A program made the position numbers and the translations under genes. From the NCBI GenBank assembly GCA_035550215.1, contig DASZPM010000006.1, positions 62,001 through 126,000 on the forward strand: a DNA stretch of 64,000 nucleotides, read 5' to 3'. Numbering within the stretch: the stretch's first letter is position 1; the number at the start of each line of letters is the position of its first letter. Of the stretch, positions 35,305 through 43,804 are shown one piece after another. Origin of the DNA: JABDFW01 sp035550215. GTDB taxonomy: Bacteria > Bacteroidota > Bacteroidia > Chitinophagales > Chitinophagaceae. The notes beneath the pieces are model-generated. The model saw only the letters and a list, made by a program, of their open reading frames with translations. It was not told where the DNA came from and did no database searches.

Positions 35305-35493
35305 ACCGTATTATCAATTTATTACGCCAGTATTTTATTATTGCTGTTTCATCCTGTTACCCGCTGTGCGGCATTATTCTTTTTGACCATTTGATATTTC
35401 ACGCAGCAGCGGCATTAAGGGAGATAAATAATTCTTCTTTTGTTTTTCACTCCGCGGGGGAGGCCATGAGGCGATATGATAATGTTTAACCCT
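35305..35493 (-). promoter_or_regulatory. thr leader RNA between leader peptide and thrA
   Basis: 189 nt of untranslated leader. Two structures are visible: AACCCT/AGGGTT (35488-35493 and 35498-35503), a 6-bp hairpin overlapping the leader stop codon, and a longer stem with CCGCTGTGCG (35361-35370) pairing with CGCAGCAGCGG (35402-35412), ten pairs with one bulge. No run of four or more T follows any hairpin on the minus strand, so a classic intrinsic attenuator is not evident. Control could be by translation coupling, Rho or RNA folding. Confidence 0.55.
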
Positions 35494-35580
35494 TTACAGG
35501 GTTGTTGTAATAGTAGTTGTTGCAGCCGGTGAAGCCACAAACGATGCAGAAGAGATGATATGGATGTACCTTTTGTTCAT
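35494..35580 (-). CDS. threonine-rich leader peptide of the thr operon (28 aa)
   Basis: ATG to TAA, 28 codons. It begins MNKRYIHIIS and ends ATTTITTTL: codons 21-27 are Thr-Thr-Thr-Ile-Thr-Thr-Thr (ACA ACT ACT ATT ACA ACA ACC), six threonine codons and one isoleucine in seven, with more Ile at 6, 8 and 9. The position, 190 nt before thrA on the same strand and just after a consensus promoter, is that of an attenuator leader such as enterobacterial thrL (ThrL also has Thr/Ile runs). Ribosome stalling at the run when charged tRNA-Thr or tRNA-Ile is low would sense both products. I infer this role; the downstream terminator is not clear. Confidence 0.85.
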   Translation of the reverse strand: MNKRYIHIISSASFVASPAATTTITTTL

Positions 35581-35591
35581 GTAAGACACCA

Positions 35592-35621
35592 CAAATATAA
35601 GACTTAGATAATCTATAACAA
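35592..35621 (-). promoter_or_regulatory. thr operon promoter
   Basis: On the minus strand TTG (35619-35621), a 19-nt spacer and TATATTTG (35592-35599) match TTG-N19..21-TAnnTTTG exactly. The -7 box ends 11 nt before the leader ATG, so the 5' untranslated part is predicted to be very short. The remaining gap up to 35753 (divergent lytS-like gene) is AT-rich and holds nothing else that I can see. Confidence 0.78.
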
Positions 35622-35753
35622 GAATTATTTTTTATTAAATTTTATTTAAGCTTTTTAATGTTATGGTAAAATTTTGCTATTTCAACCCCCAATTAAGCAG
35701 CTTCGCCCCTGCTTTCTTTTATTTCTACAGTTTGTTTACCCAACTTTGGCATA

Positions 35754-36773
35754 ATGTTATCCTCAACCGAAAAAAAACTTATTTATTACACTGCGCTGTT
35801 TATAGCCGTAATATTTAATATTACCAAGCTAATGGCATTGCGGCGGGATGCATTTATTTCCCAATACTGGCATTTTAACGGGTACGAACTGGTATTGCAG
35901 GCGGCTTTAAATTTTGTATGCTGCATTGCCGCGGCGTTTCTCAATTTCAAAATTGCTTTTTACCGGCTTAACATTTATAAAACAGTTACATTACTTGTAA
36001 TAACCAACCTTCTGGTGCTGATTATATTATCGGCAGGGGGCATAACCCTGCAAACAAAATTATTTTACGAGGGTACACCTCTGCATATATATGATGCGGC
36101 ATATACTTTACGACTGGCTGCCAGCCAGGGTTTGATGGGTATATTGGTAAAAATAATGCTGCTGTCCCGCGAAAGCAAGGAGAAGGACAGGGAGAATGAG
36201 CAATTACGTTCTGCCTACCTTAATGCACAACTAAAATTGCTGAAGGATGAGTTAAACCCGCACTTCTTTTTTAATACACTCAGCAGCCTTTCGGCTATTG
36301 TGCATGAAGACCCAAAGAAAGCGCAACAATATATCAGCCATCTCTCCAGGGTTTTTCGCTACACTTTAAGCAGGCAGGATAAAAACCTTGTGGCAATGAA
36401 AGAAGAACTTACTGTTTTTGATTCATACGCCGCATTGTTAAAGCTGCGGCTGGAAGGCGGTATTCAAATAACTACTGACATACCTGTAAAATATCTTACA
36501 TGGCAATTGCCTTATATGAGCCTGCAGCCGTTGCTTGAAAACATTACAAAGCATAATGCAGCCTCAACTGAAAACCCGCTAATAGTAAAATTATACGTGG
36601 AGAATGATATGCTTACCGTGCAAAACAACCTGCAGCCGGCGCAATTTTCGATTGAAACAACAGGCATAGGCCTCTCCAACCTTGATGAACGTTTCAGTAT
36701 ATTGCTGCATAAACATATTGAGATTAATAAAACAACATCATTCACTGTAAAATTACCCCTGCAACAGGCATGA
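35754..36773 (+). CDS. LytS/YpdA-type sensor histidine kinase
   Basis: 339 residues. Four membrane helices in the first 150 residues (about 10-28, 45-68, 75-100, 120-137), then the His_kinase domain with phosphoacceptor His in LNPHFFFNTLSSLSAIVHEDP and a short HATPase-like C-terminus (QPLLENITKHNAAS, GIGLSNLDERFSIL). The catalytic glycine-rich parts are abbreviated, as usual in this class. It overlaps the next response-regulator gene by 4 nt (ATGA). Divergent from the thr operon. Confidence 0.92.
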   Translation: MLSSTEKKLIYYTALFIAVIFNITKLMALRRDAFISQYWHFNGYELVLQAALNFVCCIAAAFLNFKIAFYRLNIYKTVTLLVITNLLVLIILSAGGITLQTKLFYEGTPLHIYDAAYTLRLAASQGLMGILVKIMLLSRESKEKDRENEQLRSAYLNAQLKLLKDELNPHFFFNTLSSLSAIVHEDPKKAQQYISHLSRVFRYTLSRQDKNLVAMKEELTVFDSYAALLKLRLEGGIQITTDIPVKYLTWQLPYMSLQPLLENITKHNAASTENPLIVKLYVENDMLTVQNNLQPAQFSIETTGIGLSNLDERFSILLHKHIEINKTTSFTVKLPLQQA

Positions 36774-37537
36774 ACTTACGTGTAGCTATTATTGAAGATG
36801 AGCCTGCCACAGCCCGCCACCTGAAACATTTGCTGGGAGAACTGGAGCCGGGTATTGAAGTGCTTGCTACTTTAAGCAGTGTGGCCTCTGCCATACAGTG
36901 GCTGCAGGCGAACGCCCATAACTGTAACCTGTTATTTATGGACATACAGTTAACCGATGGCATGTCTTTTAAAATATTTGATGAATTAGATTTAACCCTG
37001 CCTGTTATTTTTATTACTGCTTATAACGAATACGCCCTTAAAGCCTTTAAAGCAAATGGTATTGATTATGTATTAAAGCCTTTTGACGAAGAAGCCCTGG
37101 CAAGAAGTATTGAGAAGTTTAAGAAATTCTACAACCCCGGGGGTGATATGCTGTTGCCGCAACTGCAAAATGTTTTACAACAGCTAAAAATGCAACCGGC
37201 ATATAAAAGGTCGTTTCTTGTACATTACCGTGACAAACTTATACCTGTTAACACTGCAGATATACAATGGTTTTATACCCAGCATGAAACAGTACAGGCA
37301 GCAACCGCTACCGGCAATTATGTTATTGAAGACACATTGGAAAAGCTGCAAATACAGCTTGACCCTGCACAGTTTTTTCGTGCCAACAGGCAATTTATTA
37401 TAAACCGCCATGCAATACAGGAGGTTAATTTCTTTTTTAATGGAAGGCTGCTACTGAAAGTTAACCCCGCACCAAAAGAAAATATACTCATCAGCAAGGC
37501 ACGGGTTGCCGAGTTTAAACAATGGATGAACAGTTAG
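36770..37537 (+). CDS. LytTR-family response regulator
   Basis: 255 residues. Receiver domain with acidic pair E8/D9 in IIEDEPATARHLKHLL, phosphoacceptor Asp in LLFMDIQLTDGMSF, and FITAYNEYALKAFKANGIDYVLKPFDEEAL. The C-terminal LytTR DNA-binding domain covers about 145-250 (FLVHYRDKLIPVNTADIQWFYT, FFRANRQFIINRHAI). Translationally coupled to the kinase before it; the two form a two-component system with unknown target. Confidence 0.94.
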   Translation: MNLRVAIIEDEPATARHLKHLLGELEPGIEVLATLSSVASAIQWLQANAHNCNLLFMDIQLTDGMSFKIFDELDLTLPVIFITAYNEYALKAFKANGIDYVLKPFDEEALARSIEKFKKFYNPGGDMLLPQLQNVLQQLKMQPAYKRSFLVHYRDKLIPVNTADIQWFYTQHETVQAATATGNYVIEDTLEKLQIQLDPAQFFRANRQFIINRHAIQEVNFFFNGRLLLKVNPAPKENILISKARVAEFKQWMNS

Positions 37538-37770
37538 TGACCGAAAACCTGAAATAGGCAAAGACTGCACAATACAATCTTAATCCAGCATCACAAAATA
37601 TACATTGGTTGGGTTACCCTTCTTTTTTAATCATCGCTTATGTGGCTGGTTACTCTCTTTAATTTTCACATTCTTTGTGCGTAGCCTGTTTCACCCCCTT
37701 GTTTTGCAGCTTCACCGCTTTTACCGTTCTCACCGGCAGGAATGATTGTCACTTTTACAAAGAATATATT

Positions 37771-38625
37771 ATGAAACAGTATTTAACACAACAGGGCGGC
37801 TTTATATCAGATAATTACCGCGGCGGCGTATTGATTTTTTTGGTGCTGCTTATTATCGCGGAAATAATATGGAGCTGGAAAAACGACAAAAAAGTATATA
37901 ACCTTAAAGAAACATTTACCAATACCGTTATATTGGTTGGCTTCCATTTCTCTAAAATAATTTTCGCGGGTTACCAGTTGGCTATTCTCGGGGTTGCGTC
38001 AAGCATGGCAATATTTCATTTCAGTAATAATGCGTGGGTTTTTCTCCTAACTTTTGTGCTGGCTGACTTTATCTACTATTGGTTTCACCGCGTATCACAT
38101 CTTTGGCTGCCATTATGGGCTTTTCACCACATACACCATTCAAGCCCAAGAATGAATCTCACTTCAGCTTACAGGCTTAACTGGTTTTCCGCTTTAATAA
38201 GCCCGTTGTTTTTTGTGCCCCTGGCAATTTTAGGCCTGCCACCCGCATTTATTGCTGTATCCTACGCGCTCAACCTATTGTACCAGTTCTTTCTGCATAC
38301 CGAAGCTATTGGTAAAATGGGCGCTATTGAAGGGGTTATGGACACTCCATCCGCACACCGCGTACACCACGGCAGTAACGACATATATATTGATAAAAAT
38401 TTTGGGGGAGTATTTATGTGGTGGGACAGGCTGTTTCACACTTACCAACCCGAAACAGAAAAAGTTGTTTATGGTATTCCCGGCGAGGCCGTAACCTATA
38501 ATCCTTTTAAACTTGTAATGCAGGGGTTCATCAATCTCTTCAAAACCAAAGCCCTGCCCAAAAAACAGCATAGCTCACCCCCCGTTTTGTCAGCTTCACC
38601 CTTTCCCGGCGAAAATCATGCTTAA
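37771..38625 (+). CDS. sterol desaturase/fatty acid hydroxylase family membrane protein
   Basis: 284 residues from the ATG at 37771; the frame is open further upstream but that part has no family resemblance. Membrane-bound di-iron enzyme with the three histidine clusters: HRVSH (about 98-102), HHIHHSS (about 114) and HRVHH near 190. Four to five hydrophobic helices frame them. The family hydroxylates or desaturates lipid chains or sterol-like substrates; the substrate here is unknown. C-terminal 25 residues are Pro/Ser-rich. The 230-nt gap before it holds no clear element. Confidence 0.87.
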   Translation: MKQYLTQQGGFISDNYRGGVLIFLVLLIIAEIIWSWKNDKKVYNLKETFTNTVILVGFHFSKIIFAGYQLAILGVASSMAIFHFSNNAWVFLLTFVLADFIYYWFHRVSHLWLPLWAFHHIHHSSPRMNLTSAYRLNWFSALISPLFFVPLAILGLPPAFIAVSYALNLLYQFFLHTEAIGKMGAIEGVMDTPSAHRVHHGSNDIYIDKNFGGVFMWWDRLFHTYQPETEKVVYGIPGEAVTYNPFKLVMQGFINLFKTKALPKKQHSSPPVLSASPFPGENHA

Positions 38626-38658
38626 CAAACAGTCGAAAAAAGCATTACATCATTAAAA

Positions 38659-39399
38659 ATGAAAATCAACATTATGAAAAAGAAAACCACGTTAGGTACT
38701 ATTGCAGCATTAGGCTTTTTTGCTCTTATATTCACCACGTCCTGCAATAAAGATGCCTCTTCAGGCTCCTCATCAACAAACACAACAGTAACAGAACAGG
38801 ATGCAGCAGATGCCATTACGGAAGCGGTAACACCTGAAAGCGCGGGCTTGAGCGCCCAGGTAAACGACGCTACTGTTATCGCCACCTCAAACGCTTTTAC
38901 ATGCGGCACATCCTATGATTCATCCATTGCAAGGTCAAGCGCATCGGGTGCGGCTATATCATACTCGTTCACCCTTGCCTGGAACTGGAAATTAAGTTGT
39001 ACAAGCCCGGCAAATTTTACCGCATCATTTAACGGCCACACCACTTATGATGCACCGCGCATATCCTCAAACGACAGCAGCAACGGCTCATTTGTTATTA
39101 CCGGCCTAGCACCTGCCGATAATGCATACACTTTTAACTCTACTTATGTGCGTAACGGCTCTGAGCAATCAAAGGTGAACAACAAAAACTCGTTCACCAG
39201 TAAAATAACCATTACCTCCTCAAACATTACGGTAGATAAAGTAACACAGGAAATAACAGGAGGTACAGCAGCGGCTACAATCAGCGGCGAGTCTTCCTCC
39301 GGCAAGTCCTTCAGCTTTAGCGGCAACATAACATTTAACGGTAATAAAAAAGCAACGCTGCAAATAACAGGCGGGGCAAGCTATAATATATCCTGGTAA
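38659..39399 (+). CDS. putative lipoprotein of unknown function
   Basis: 246 residues (an ATG five codons later is equally possible). Lipoprotein signal: basic KKK, hydrophobic IAALGFFALIF, lipobox TTSC, followed by NKDASSGSSS, a Ser/Thr-rich linker. The mature part is beta-rich with many Ser, Thr and Asn (GSFVITGLAPADNAYTFNSTYVRNG). It resembles surface proteins of Bacteroidota but I cannot name a family. First of three consecutive exported-protein genes. Confidence 0.7.
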   Translation: MKINIMKKKTTLGTIAALGFFALIFTTSCNKDASSGSSSTNTTVTEQDAADAITEAVTPESAGLSAQVNDATVIATSNAFTCGTSYDSSIARSSASGAAISYSFTLAWNWKLSCTSPANFTASFNGHTTYDAPRISSNDSSNGSFVITGLAPADNAYTFNSTYVRNGSEQSKVNNKNSFTSKITITSSNITVDKVTQEITGGTAAATISGESSSGKSFSFSGNITFNGNKKATLQITGGASYNISW

Positions 39400-39428
39400 T
39401 AAAATTTTCACACGCAAAACAATTAATA

Positions 39429-39842
39429 ATGAAGCATATAAAAATAATGATGCTATTTGTAAGCCTTTACTCACTTACCTGTTTTACAAGCGCCCATGCC
39501 CAAACCCTCGGCGATTTCAGGAAAATGCCGGCTGAACAAAAAGCCAAACTGGTTACAGACAGCTTTAATGTTATCCTGGCATTAACAACAGACCAATATA
39601 ACAATATGTACAGTGTTATGCTTGACGGCGCACAAAAAGCAGCACCCATTATGCAGGGAGACGACAGCAGGATGAGCAAGGGCAAGCAATTAAAAAGCTT
39701 GTTTGAAGGAGAGGAAGCGAAGATTAAAACTATTCTTACACCCGCACAATTCGGCTTATACGAAGCGAAAAAGCAAAAGGCTATTGCCTGGTACCGCAGG
39801 CACTGGCAGGAGGAGAAACTGGTGTTTAATGTACCGGGCTGA
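39429..39842 (+). CDS. exported helical protein of unknown function
   Basis: 137 residues with a signal peptide (cleavage probably after SAHAQ). The mature 110 residues are helical, Lys/Gln-rich, with an LTPAQFGLYEAKKQ stretch that resembles LTxxQ repeats of Spy/CpxP-like periplasmic proteins, but only weakly. It is 29 nt after the lipoprotein gene and followed by a strong terminator, so both are likely one unit. Confidence 0.65.
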   Translation: MKHIKIMMLFVSLYSLTCFTSAHAQTLGDFRKMPAEQKAKLVTDSFNVILALTTDQYNNMYSVMLDGAQKAAPIMQGDDSRMSKGKQLKSLFEGEEAKIKTILTPAQFGLYEAKKQKAIAWYRRHWQEEKLVFNVPG

Positions 39843-39854
39843 TTATTTTTCAAC

Positions 39855-39880
39855 ACCCTCCCGTCAAAAAACGGGAGGGT
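39855..39880 (+). terminator. intrinsic terminator after the exported helical protein
   Basis: ACCCTCCCGT and ACGGGAGGGT form a perfect 10-bp stem around CAAAAA, followed by TAATTAAATT. It ends the 38.7-39.8 kb unit before the PKD gene. Confidence 0.8.
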
Positions 39881-39906
39881 TAATTAAATTCTAAACAAAA
39901 CCGCTT

Positions 39907-41769
39907 ATGAAACAATTTATTACCCTTTTGTCCTCCATACTTATTGGCTACTATACCCAGGCACAGGCAATTTACAATTCATCGTACTATGCCAAAACGG
40001 GCGACACTGTTTATATGACTGCCGCCACCCCTGATACCATTAATTTTTACGCTGCCGGACCGGGCAAAACATGGAACTTCTCAACGTTGAAAGGGGTATC
40101 GCAACAGCAAATTATTTTCCGTAACCCAAAAGCCACCGGCTTTACACAGTTTCAGTGGCCCTATATTTATAACACAGCCAATACAAACCTTTCTTCTACC
40201 AACAATCAAACAATTAACGTGGGCACTATTGAAGAGACTAACTATAACAACTACTATTTACTCAACAATGGCGCACTTGCATTAAAAGCCAGTTCTTACA
40301 GTGTGGCATATAATAATATTGCCATCAACATAAAAAACGTTTATACTGCGGCTGATACCTTATATAGATTTCCGCTGCATTATACTGATTCTTCTGCTTC
40401 AAACGGCAATTATACAACATCCATTCCCGGCGTATACTACAATATGCAGGCTGTGAACCGTAGTAATAAGGTTGACGGGTGGGGTAGCGTTACTACGCCA
40501 TACGGCACATTCAGCAATTGCCTCAGGGTAACATCAACCGTTATACAAACTGATACGTTTTCTTTTTACGGCATAGGGCTACCTGCCGTAACTACCGAAT
40601 ACAGGGAACTAAAATGGTTAGATACTTCTAAAGGCTACCCCGTATTGTATGTAAAGCAGGATAAAACACAAGCGGGTTATATTACTGAAAGTGTTCAATA
40701 CCTGGCAGCGCATGAATATTACCAGCCGCAGGCGCTGTTTGGCTACATACCCTTATTGCCTGGGGTAAATGATACCATAACTTTTCAAAACTTAAGTGCC
40801 AACGCAACATCCTATACATGGGATTTTGGGGATGGGAAAACATCCACCGCTATAAACCCCCAGCATGCCTTTAGCGCTGCCGGTAAATATCCCGTTCAGT
40901 TAATTGCATACAACGGCCCTTATGCCGACACTGTGGTGATTAATATTACTGTGACTGACCAGCCGCAGGCGTTGTTTACTTACCTGCCCCTATTACCTGC
41001 GGTAAATGATACAGTTACCTTTCAAAACCTGAGTATCAACGCCACATCTTATAAATGGAATTTTGGAGACGGAAAAATATCTTCTTCAATAAACCCAAAA
41101 CACGTTTATACCAATGCCGGTAAATATCCCGTGCAGTTAGTTGCTTACAATGGCATTTACACTGACACGCTGGTGATTGCCATTACTGTTGCAGACGGTT
41201 CGCTGCCGGTTAAGCTGCTTTCATTTACCGGATCGCGAATAAAAGAAGAAAATATTTTGCAGTGGAGTACAAGTGAAGAAATAAATACCAATGTTTTTGC
41301 CGTGGAAAAAAGTACGGACGGAAAAAGTTTTATAGAACTAGCACGTGTTAATGCAGCAGGCAACAGTAATACAACGCTGCAATATAGCTTTACCGATGTT
41401 ACCGCGACAGCCGGTGGAGCCTATTACCGTTTAAAGATGTTTGACAAAGATGGCAAATACAGCTATTCAGGTATTATTGCTATTGACGCCGGTGTATTAG
41501 CCAACACAGCCTGTAAACTGCTGCCAAACCCGGTTTGGCAAAATGATAATGCAGTATTGCAGGTTACTGCAACCGGTGACGAAAAAGCCGTATTGTATTT
41601 GGTAGCCAGTGATGGCAGAATAATGCGTATAAAAAATATTCAGCTTTTTGCAGGAACCAACAATATCAGCCTGCAAACAACCAGCCTTGCGGCGGGCGCC
41701 TATTTTGTTAACTGCATTAATGCCGGCAAGCAATTTATAGCGCATGAAAAATTAATAGTCAGCCGCTAA
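39907..41769 (+). CDS. secreted PKD-domain protein with type IX secretion sorting tail
   Basis: 620 residues with a signal peptide (cleaved about residue 20, TQAQA). The first 270 residues are a beta-rich domain of unknown type. Two PKD domains follow (about 275-350 and 360-430), nearly duplicated: ALFGYIPLLPGVNDTITFQNLSANAT and ALFTYLPLLPAVNDTVTFQNLSINAT, each with YxWxFGDGK. A C-terminal part from SLPVKLLSFTGSR leads into a T9SS type A sorting domain (LLPNPV..., SLAAGAYFVNC..., ending KLIVSR). The product should be exported by the Por system and anchored or released at the cell surface. Ligand unknown. Confidence 0.85.
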   Translation: MKQFITLLSSILIGYYTQAQAIYNSSYYAKTGDTVYMTAATPDTINFYAAGPGKTWNFSTLKGVSQQQIIFRNPKATGFTQFQWPYIYNTANTNLSSTNNQTINVGTIEETNYNNYYLLNNGALALKASSYSVAYNNIAINIKNVYTAADTLYRFPLHYTDSSASNGNYTTSIPGVYYNMQAVNRSNKVDGWGSVTTPYGTFSNCLRVTSTVIQTDTFSFYGIGLPAVTTEYRELKWLDTSKGYPVLYVKQDKTQAGYITESVQYLAAHEYYQPQALFGYIPLLPGVNDTITFQNLSANATSYTWDFGDGKTSTAINPQHAFSAAGKYPVQLIAYNGPYADTVVINITVTDQPQALFTYLPLLPAVNDTVTFQNLSINATSYKWNFGDGKISSSINPKHVYTNAGKYPVQLVAYNGIYTDTLVIAITVADGSLPVKLLSFTGSRIKEENILQWSTSEEINTNVFAVEKSTDGKSFIELARVNAAGNSNTTLQYSFTDVTATAGGAYYRLKMFDKDGKYSYSGIIAIDAGVLANTACKLLPNPVWQNDNAVLQVTATGDEKAVLYLVASDGRIMRIKNIQLFAGTNNISLQTTSLAAGAYFVNCINAGKQFIAHEKLIVSR

Positions 41770-41815
41770 AAGCTGCGCATATTTTTATTATATAGGGGTA
41801 AGTTGCTAACCTATA

Positions 41816-43069
41816 CTACACCAAATACCCAAACAATGTATCATTCTTATTTAGCTCGGTAAAGTCAATGTTGTACTGGCGCATTTTTGCAACCAGGTCT
41901 TTGTAATCATGCCTGTTTTGCAGTTCTATACCAACAAGGGCAGGCCCGCTTTCCTTGTTGGTTTTTTGTATATACTCAAACCGGGTAATATCATCATTAG
42001 GGCCAAGCACATGGTTTAAAAATTCGCGCAACGCACCGGGCCGTTGTGCAAAACGCACGAGAAAATAATGTTTCAGTCCTTCATATTGCAGGCTGCGTTC
42101 TTTAATCTCAGGCATGCGGTCAATATCATTGTTGCTGCCGCTTACAATACAAACCACGGTCTTGCCTTTTATAGCGTCTGCATAATCCTCAAGGCAGGCT
42201 ATAGATAACGCTCCCGCCGGCTCAACAACAATCGCATCTTCGTTATACAGCTTTAATATGGTGGAACATATTCTTCCTTCGGGTACCAATTGCAAATCGT
42301 CCAGCACTTCTTTACAAATAGCATACGTAATATCACCTGTGCGTTTAACTGAGGCGCCGTCAACAAAACGGTCAATGCTATCCAATGTTACCGGATGGCC
42401 TGCCTTAAATGCCTCCAGCATACTGGGAGCACCTTCCGGTTCAAGGCCAATTACTTTCGTGTTGGGAGAACGTGTTTTAAAGTAAGTGCCAACCCCTGAC
42501 GCTAAGCCGCCGCCACCAACAGGCACAAATACATAATCAATATTATCCATCTCCTCCAATATCTCCAGCGCAACCGTTCCCTGCCCTTCAATAATGCGGT
42601 AATCATCAAACGGGGGGATGAATGTCATACCATGTTTTTCTGTATATTGTTTGGCCGCCACCGCGCAATCATCAAAGGTGTCACCAATAAGAACAACTTC
42701 CACCGCATCCTCACCAAACATCATGGTTTGCCTTACTTTTTGTTTTGGCGTAATGCTGGGCATAAATACAACACCTTTTATGCCCAGTTTGCGGCAACTA
42801 TAGGCAAAGCCCTGAGCGTGATTGCCCGCACTGGCTGTTGTAACGCCGTTCTTAAGTTTGTCCGCAGGTAAGGTGCTTATCATATTATAAGCCCCGCGCA
42901 GTTTGTAGCTGCGTACCACCTGCAGGTCTTCTCTTTTTAAGTAAACATTTGCCTTGTAGCGGCGTGAAAGGTTGGTGTTTTTTTGCAAAGGTGTTTTATG
43001 CACAATCTTTTTAAGACGTTCTTTTGCTGCGGTAAAATCCAATTGATAATTTATTGCTGTCTTATCCAT
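41816..43069 (-). CDS. ilvA: threonine dehydratase (biosynthetic)
   Basis: 417 residues. PLP-dependent deaminase making 2-oxobutyrate, the first isoleucine-specific step. PLP lysine in VYLKREDLQVVRSYKLRGAYNMI; TASAGNHAQGFAYSCR; glycine loop VPVGGGGLASGVG; VCIVSGSNNDIDR. One C-terminal ACT-like regulatory domain (about 335-417, YFLVRFAQRPGALREFLNHVLG), as usual for the shorter class; feedback by isoleucine is expected. It is the last BCAA gene of the minus-strand cluster, lying after the PIN toxin gene. Confidence 0.95.
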   Translation of the reverse strand: MDKTAINYQLDFTAAKERLKKIVHKTPLQKNTNLSRRYKANVYLKREDLQVVRSYKLRGAYNMISTLPADKLKNGVTTASAGNHAQGFAYSCRKLGIKGVVFMPSITPKQKVRQTMMFGEDAVEVVLIGDTFDDCAVAAKQYTEKHGMTFIPPFDDYRIIEGQGTVALEILEEMDNIDYVFVPVGGGGLASGVGTYFKTRSPNTKVIGLEPEGAPSMLEAFKAGHPVTLDSIDRFVDGASVKRTGDITYAICKEVLDDLQLVPEGRICSTILKLYNEDAIVVEPAGALSIACLEDYADAIKGKTVVCIVSGSNNDIDRMPEIKERSLQYEGLKHYFLVRFAQRPGALREFLNHVLGPNDDITRFEYIQKTNKESGPALVGIELQNRHDYKDLVAKMRQYNIDFTELNKNDTLFGYLV

Positions 43070-43090
43070 AACTCTAACCAGGAAATGAGG

Positions 43091-43513
43091 CTAAAAAAAA
43101 TTTTTTATGAACGCGGAAGGGGTATAAACCGGTAATTTAGGGGTGGCAGATTTTATAAACGCTTTATCGCGTGAAATAAAAGCATCCAAATTATGATGCA
43201 GCGCGGTATAATATTGCAATGCATCTTCAATATCCTGCATATCCGACAACAAAGCAGCGGTCACTATATCTTGTGAAGCATCAATAATTCTTACATCATT
43301 TAATAACGCTACCAGGATTTTTTTTGCCTGTAACGCACCCCTTTCTTTAGTAAGCCAATAAGAACTGGTTTGTATTATTACCGTTGTAGTGTAACATTCA
43401 AAATCGCCGGCAATTATTCTAAGATATATTTTTTCCAAATCCAGGTAATCATTTGACCGCTGAAGCGTTAAGTCTAATATCACATTTGTATCAAGGATAA
43501 TTTTAAAAGCCAT
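43091..43513 (-). CDS. PIN-domain toxin-like protein
   Basis: 140 residues from the ATG at 43513. PIN ribonuclease fold: ILDTNVILDLTLQRSNDYLDLEKIYLRI at the N-terminus (first catalytic Asp), a central Glu in the helical part and ISRDKAFIKSATPKLPVYTPSAFIKNF near the C-terminus (last acidic residue). The start codon lies inside the last codons of the antitoxin gene (11-nt overlap), typical for type II toxin-antitoxin modules. It sits 21 nt before ilvA on the same strand, so read-through into ilvA is likely. Confidence 0.85.
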   Translation of the reverse strand: MAFKIILDTNVILDLTLQRSNDYLDLEKIYLRIIAGDFECYTTTVIIQTSSYWLTKERGALQAKKILVALLNDVRIIDASQDIVTAALLSDMQDIEDALQYYTALHHNLDAFISRDKAFIKSATPKLPVYTPSAFIKNFF

Positions 43514-43751
43514 ACCGTTCCTTTCGCTCTTCGTAATATTCTTTCTTAAAATCAAAATCTCCTGGATACTGTGTCTTGGGTTTTGGCATGCTTTTAAGCA
43601 AGTCGAGCACAGAAGGCTTTACCCTCTTTTCAACAATTTTCTCAAAATATGCTTCTACAATCTCTGAAACACTTGAATCCTGTTTAGCGGCGTAATCTTT
43701 CACTTTATCCAAAAGCGTTTCCTCTATTGTCAAATTCAATCTTGCCTTCAT
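43503..43751 (-). CDS. DUF6364 / ribbon-helix-helix-like antitoxin
   Basis: 82 residues. The N-terminal 45 residues match a MetJ/Arc-type DNA-binding fold (KARLNLTIEETLLDKVKDYAAKQDSSVSEIVEAYFEKIV), and the C-terminal half (PKTQYPGDFDFKKEYYEERKERY) would wrap the PIN toxin. The DUF6364 family is usually paired with PIN proteins in Bacteroidota. It would bind its own promoter in the 53-nt upstream gap (inference). Confidence 0.85.
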   Translation of the reverse strand: MKARLNLTIEETLLDKVKDYAAKQDSSVSEIVEAYFEKIVEKRVKPSVLDLLKSMPKPKTQYPGDFDFKKEYYEERKERYGF

Positions 43752-43804
43752 AACTTACCTTTTCACAAAAATACGCATAAATTAAAATTATGCGTATAAA
43801 TTTC

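Noticed and set aside
35189..35489. Plus-strand ORFs over the thr leader and 5' thrA
   Set aside because: They are antisense to thrA and its leader; no coding character.
37675..37770. Upstream in-frame extension of the sterol-desaturase-family gene
   Set aside because: The added residues (MCVACFTPLF...) do not look like a family N-terminus; the ATG at 37771 begins a normal start before the first helix.
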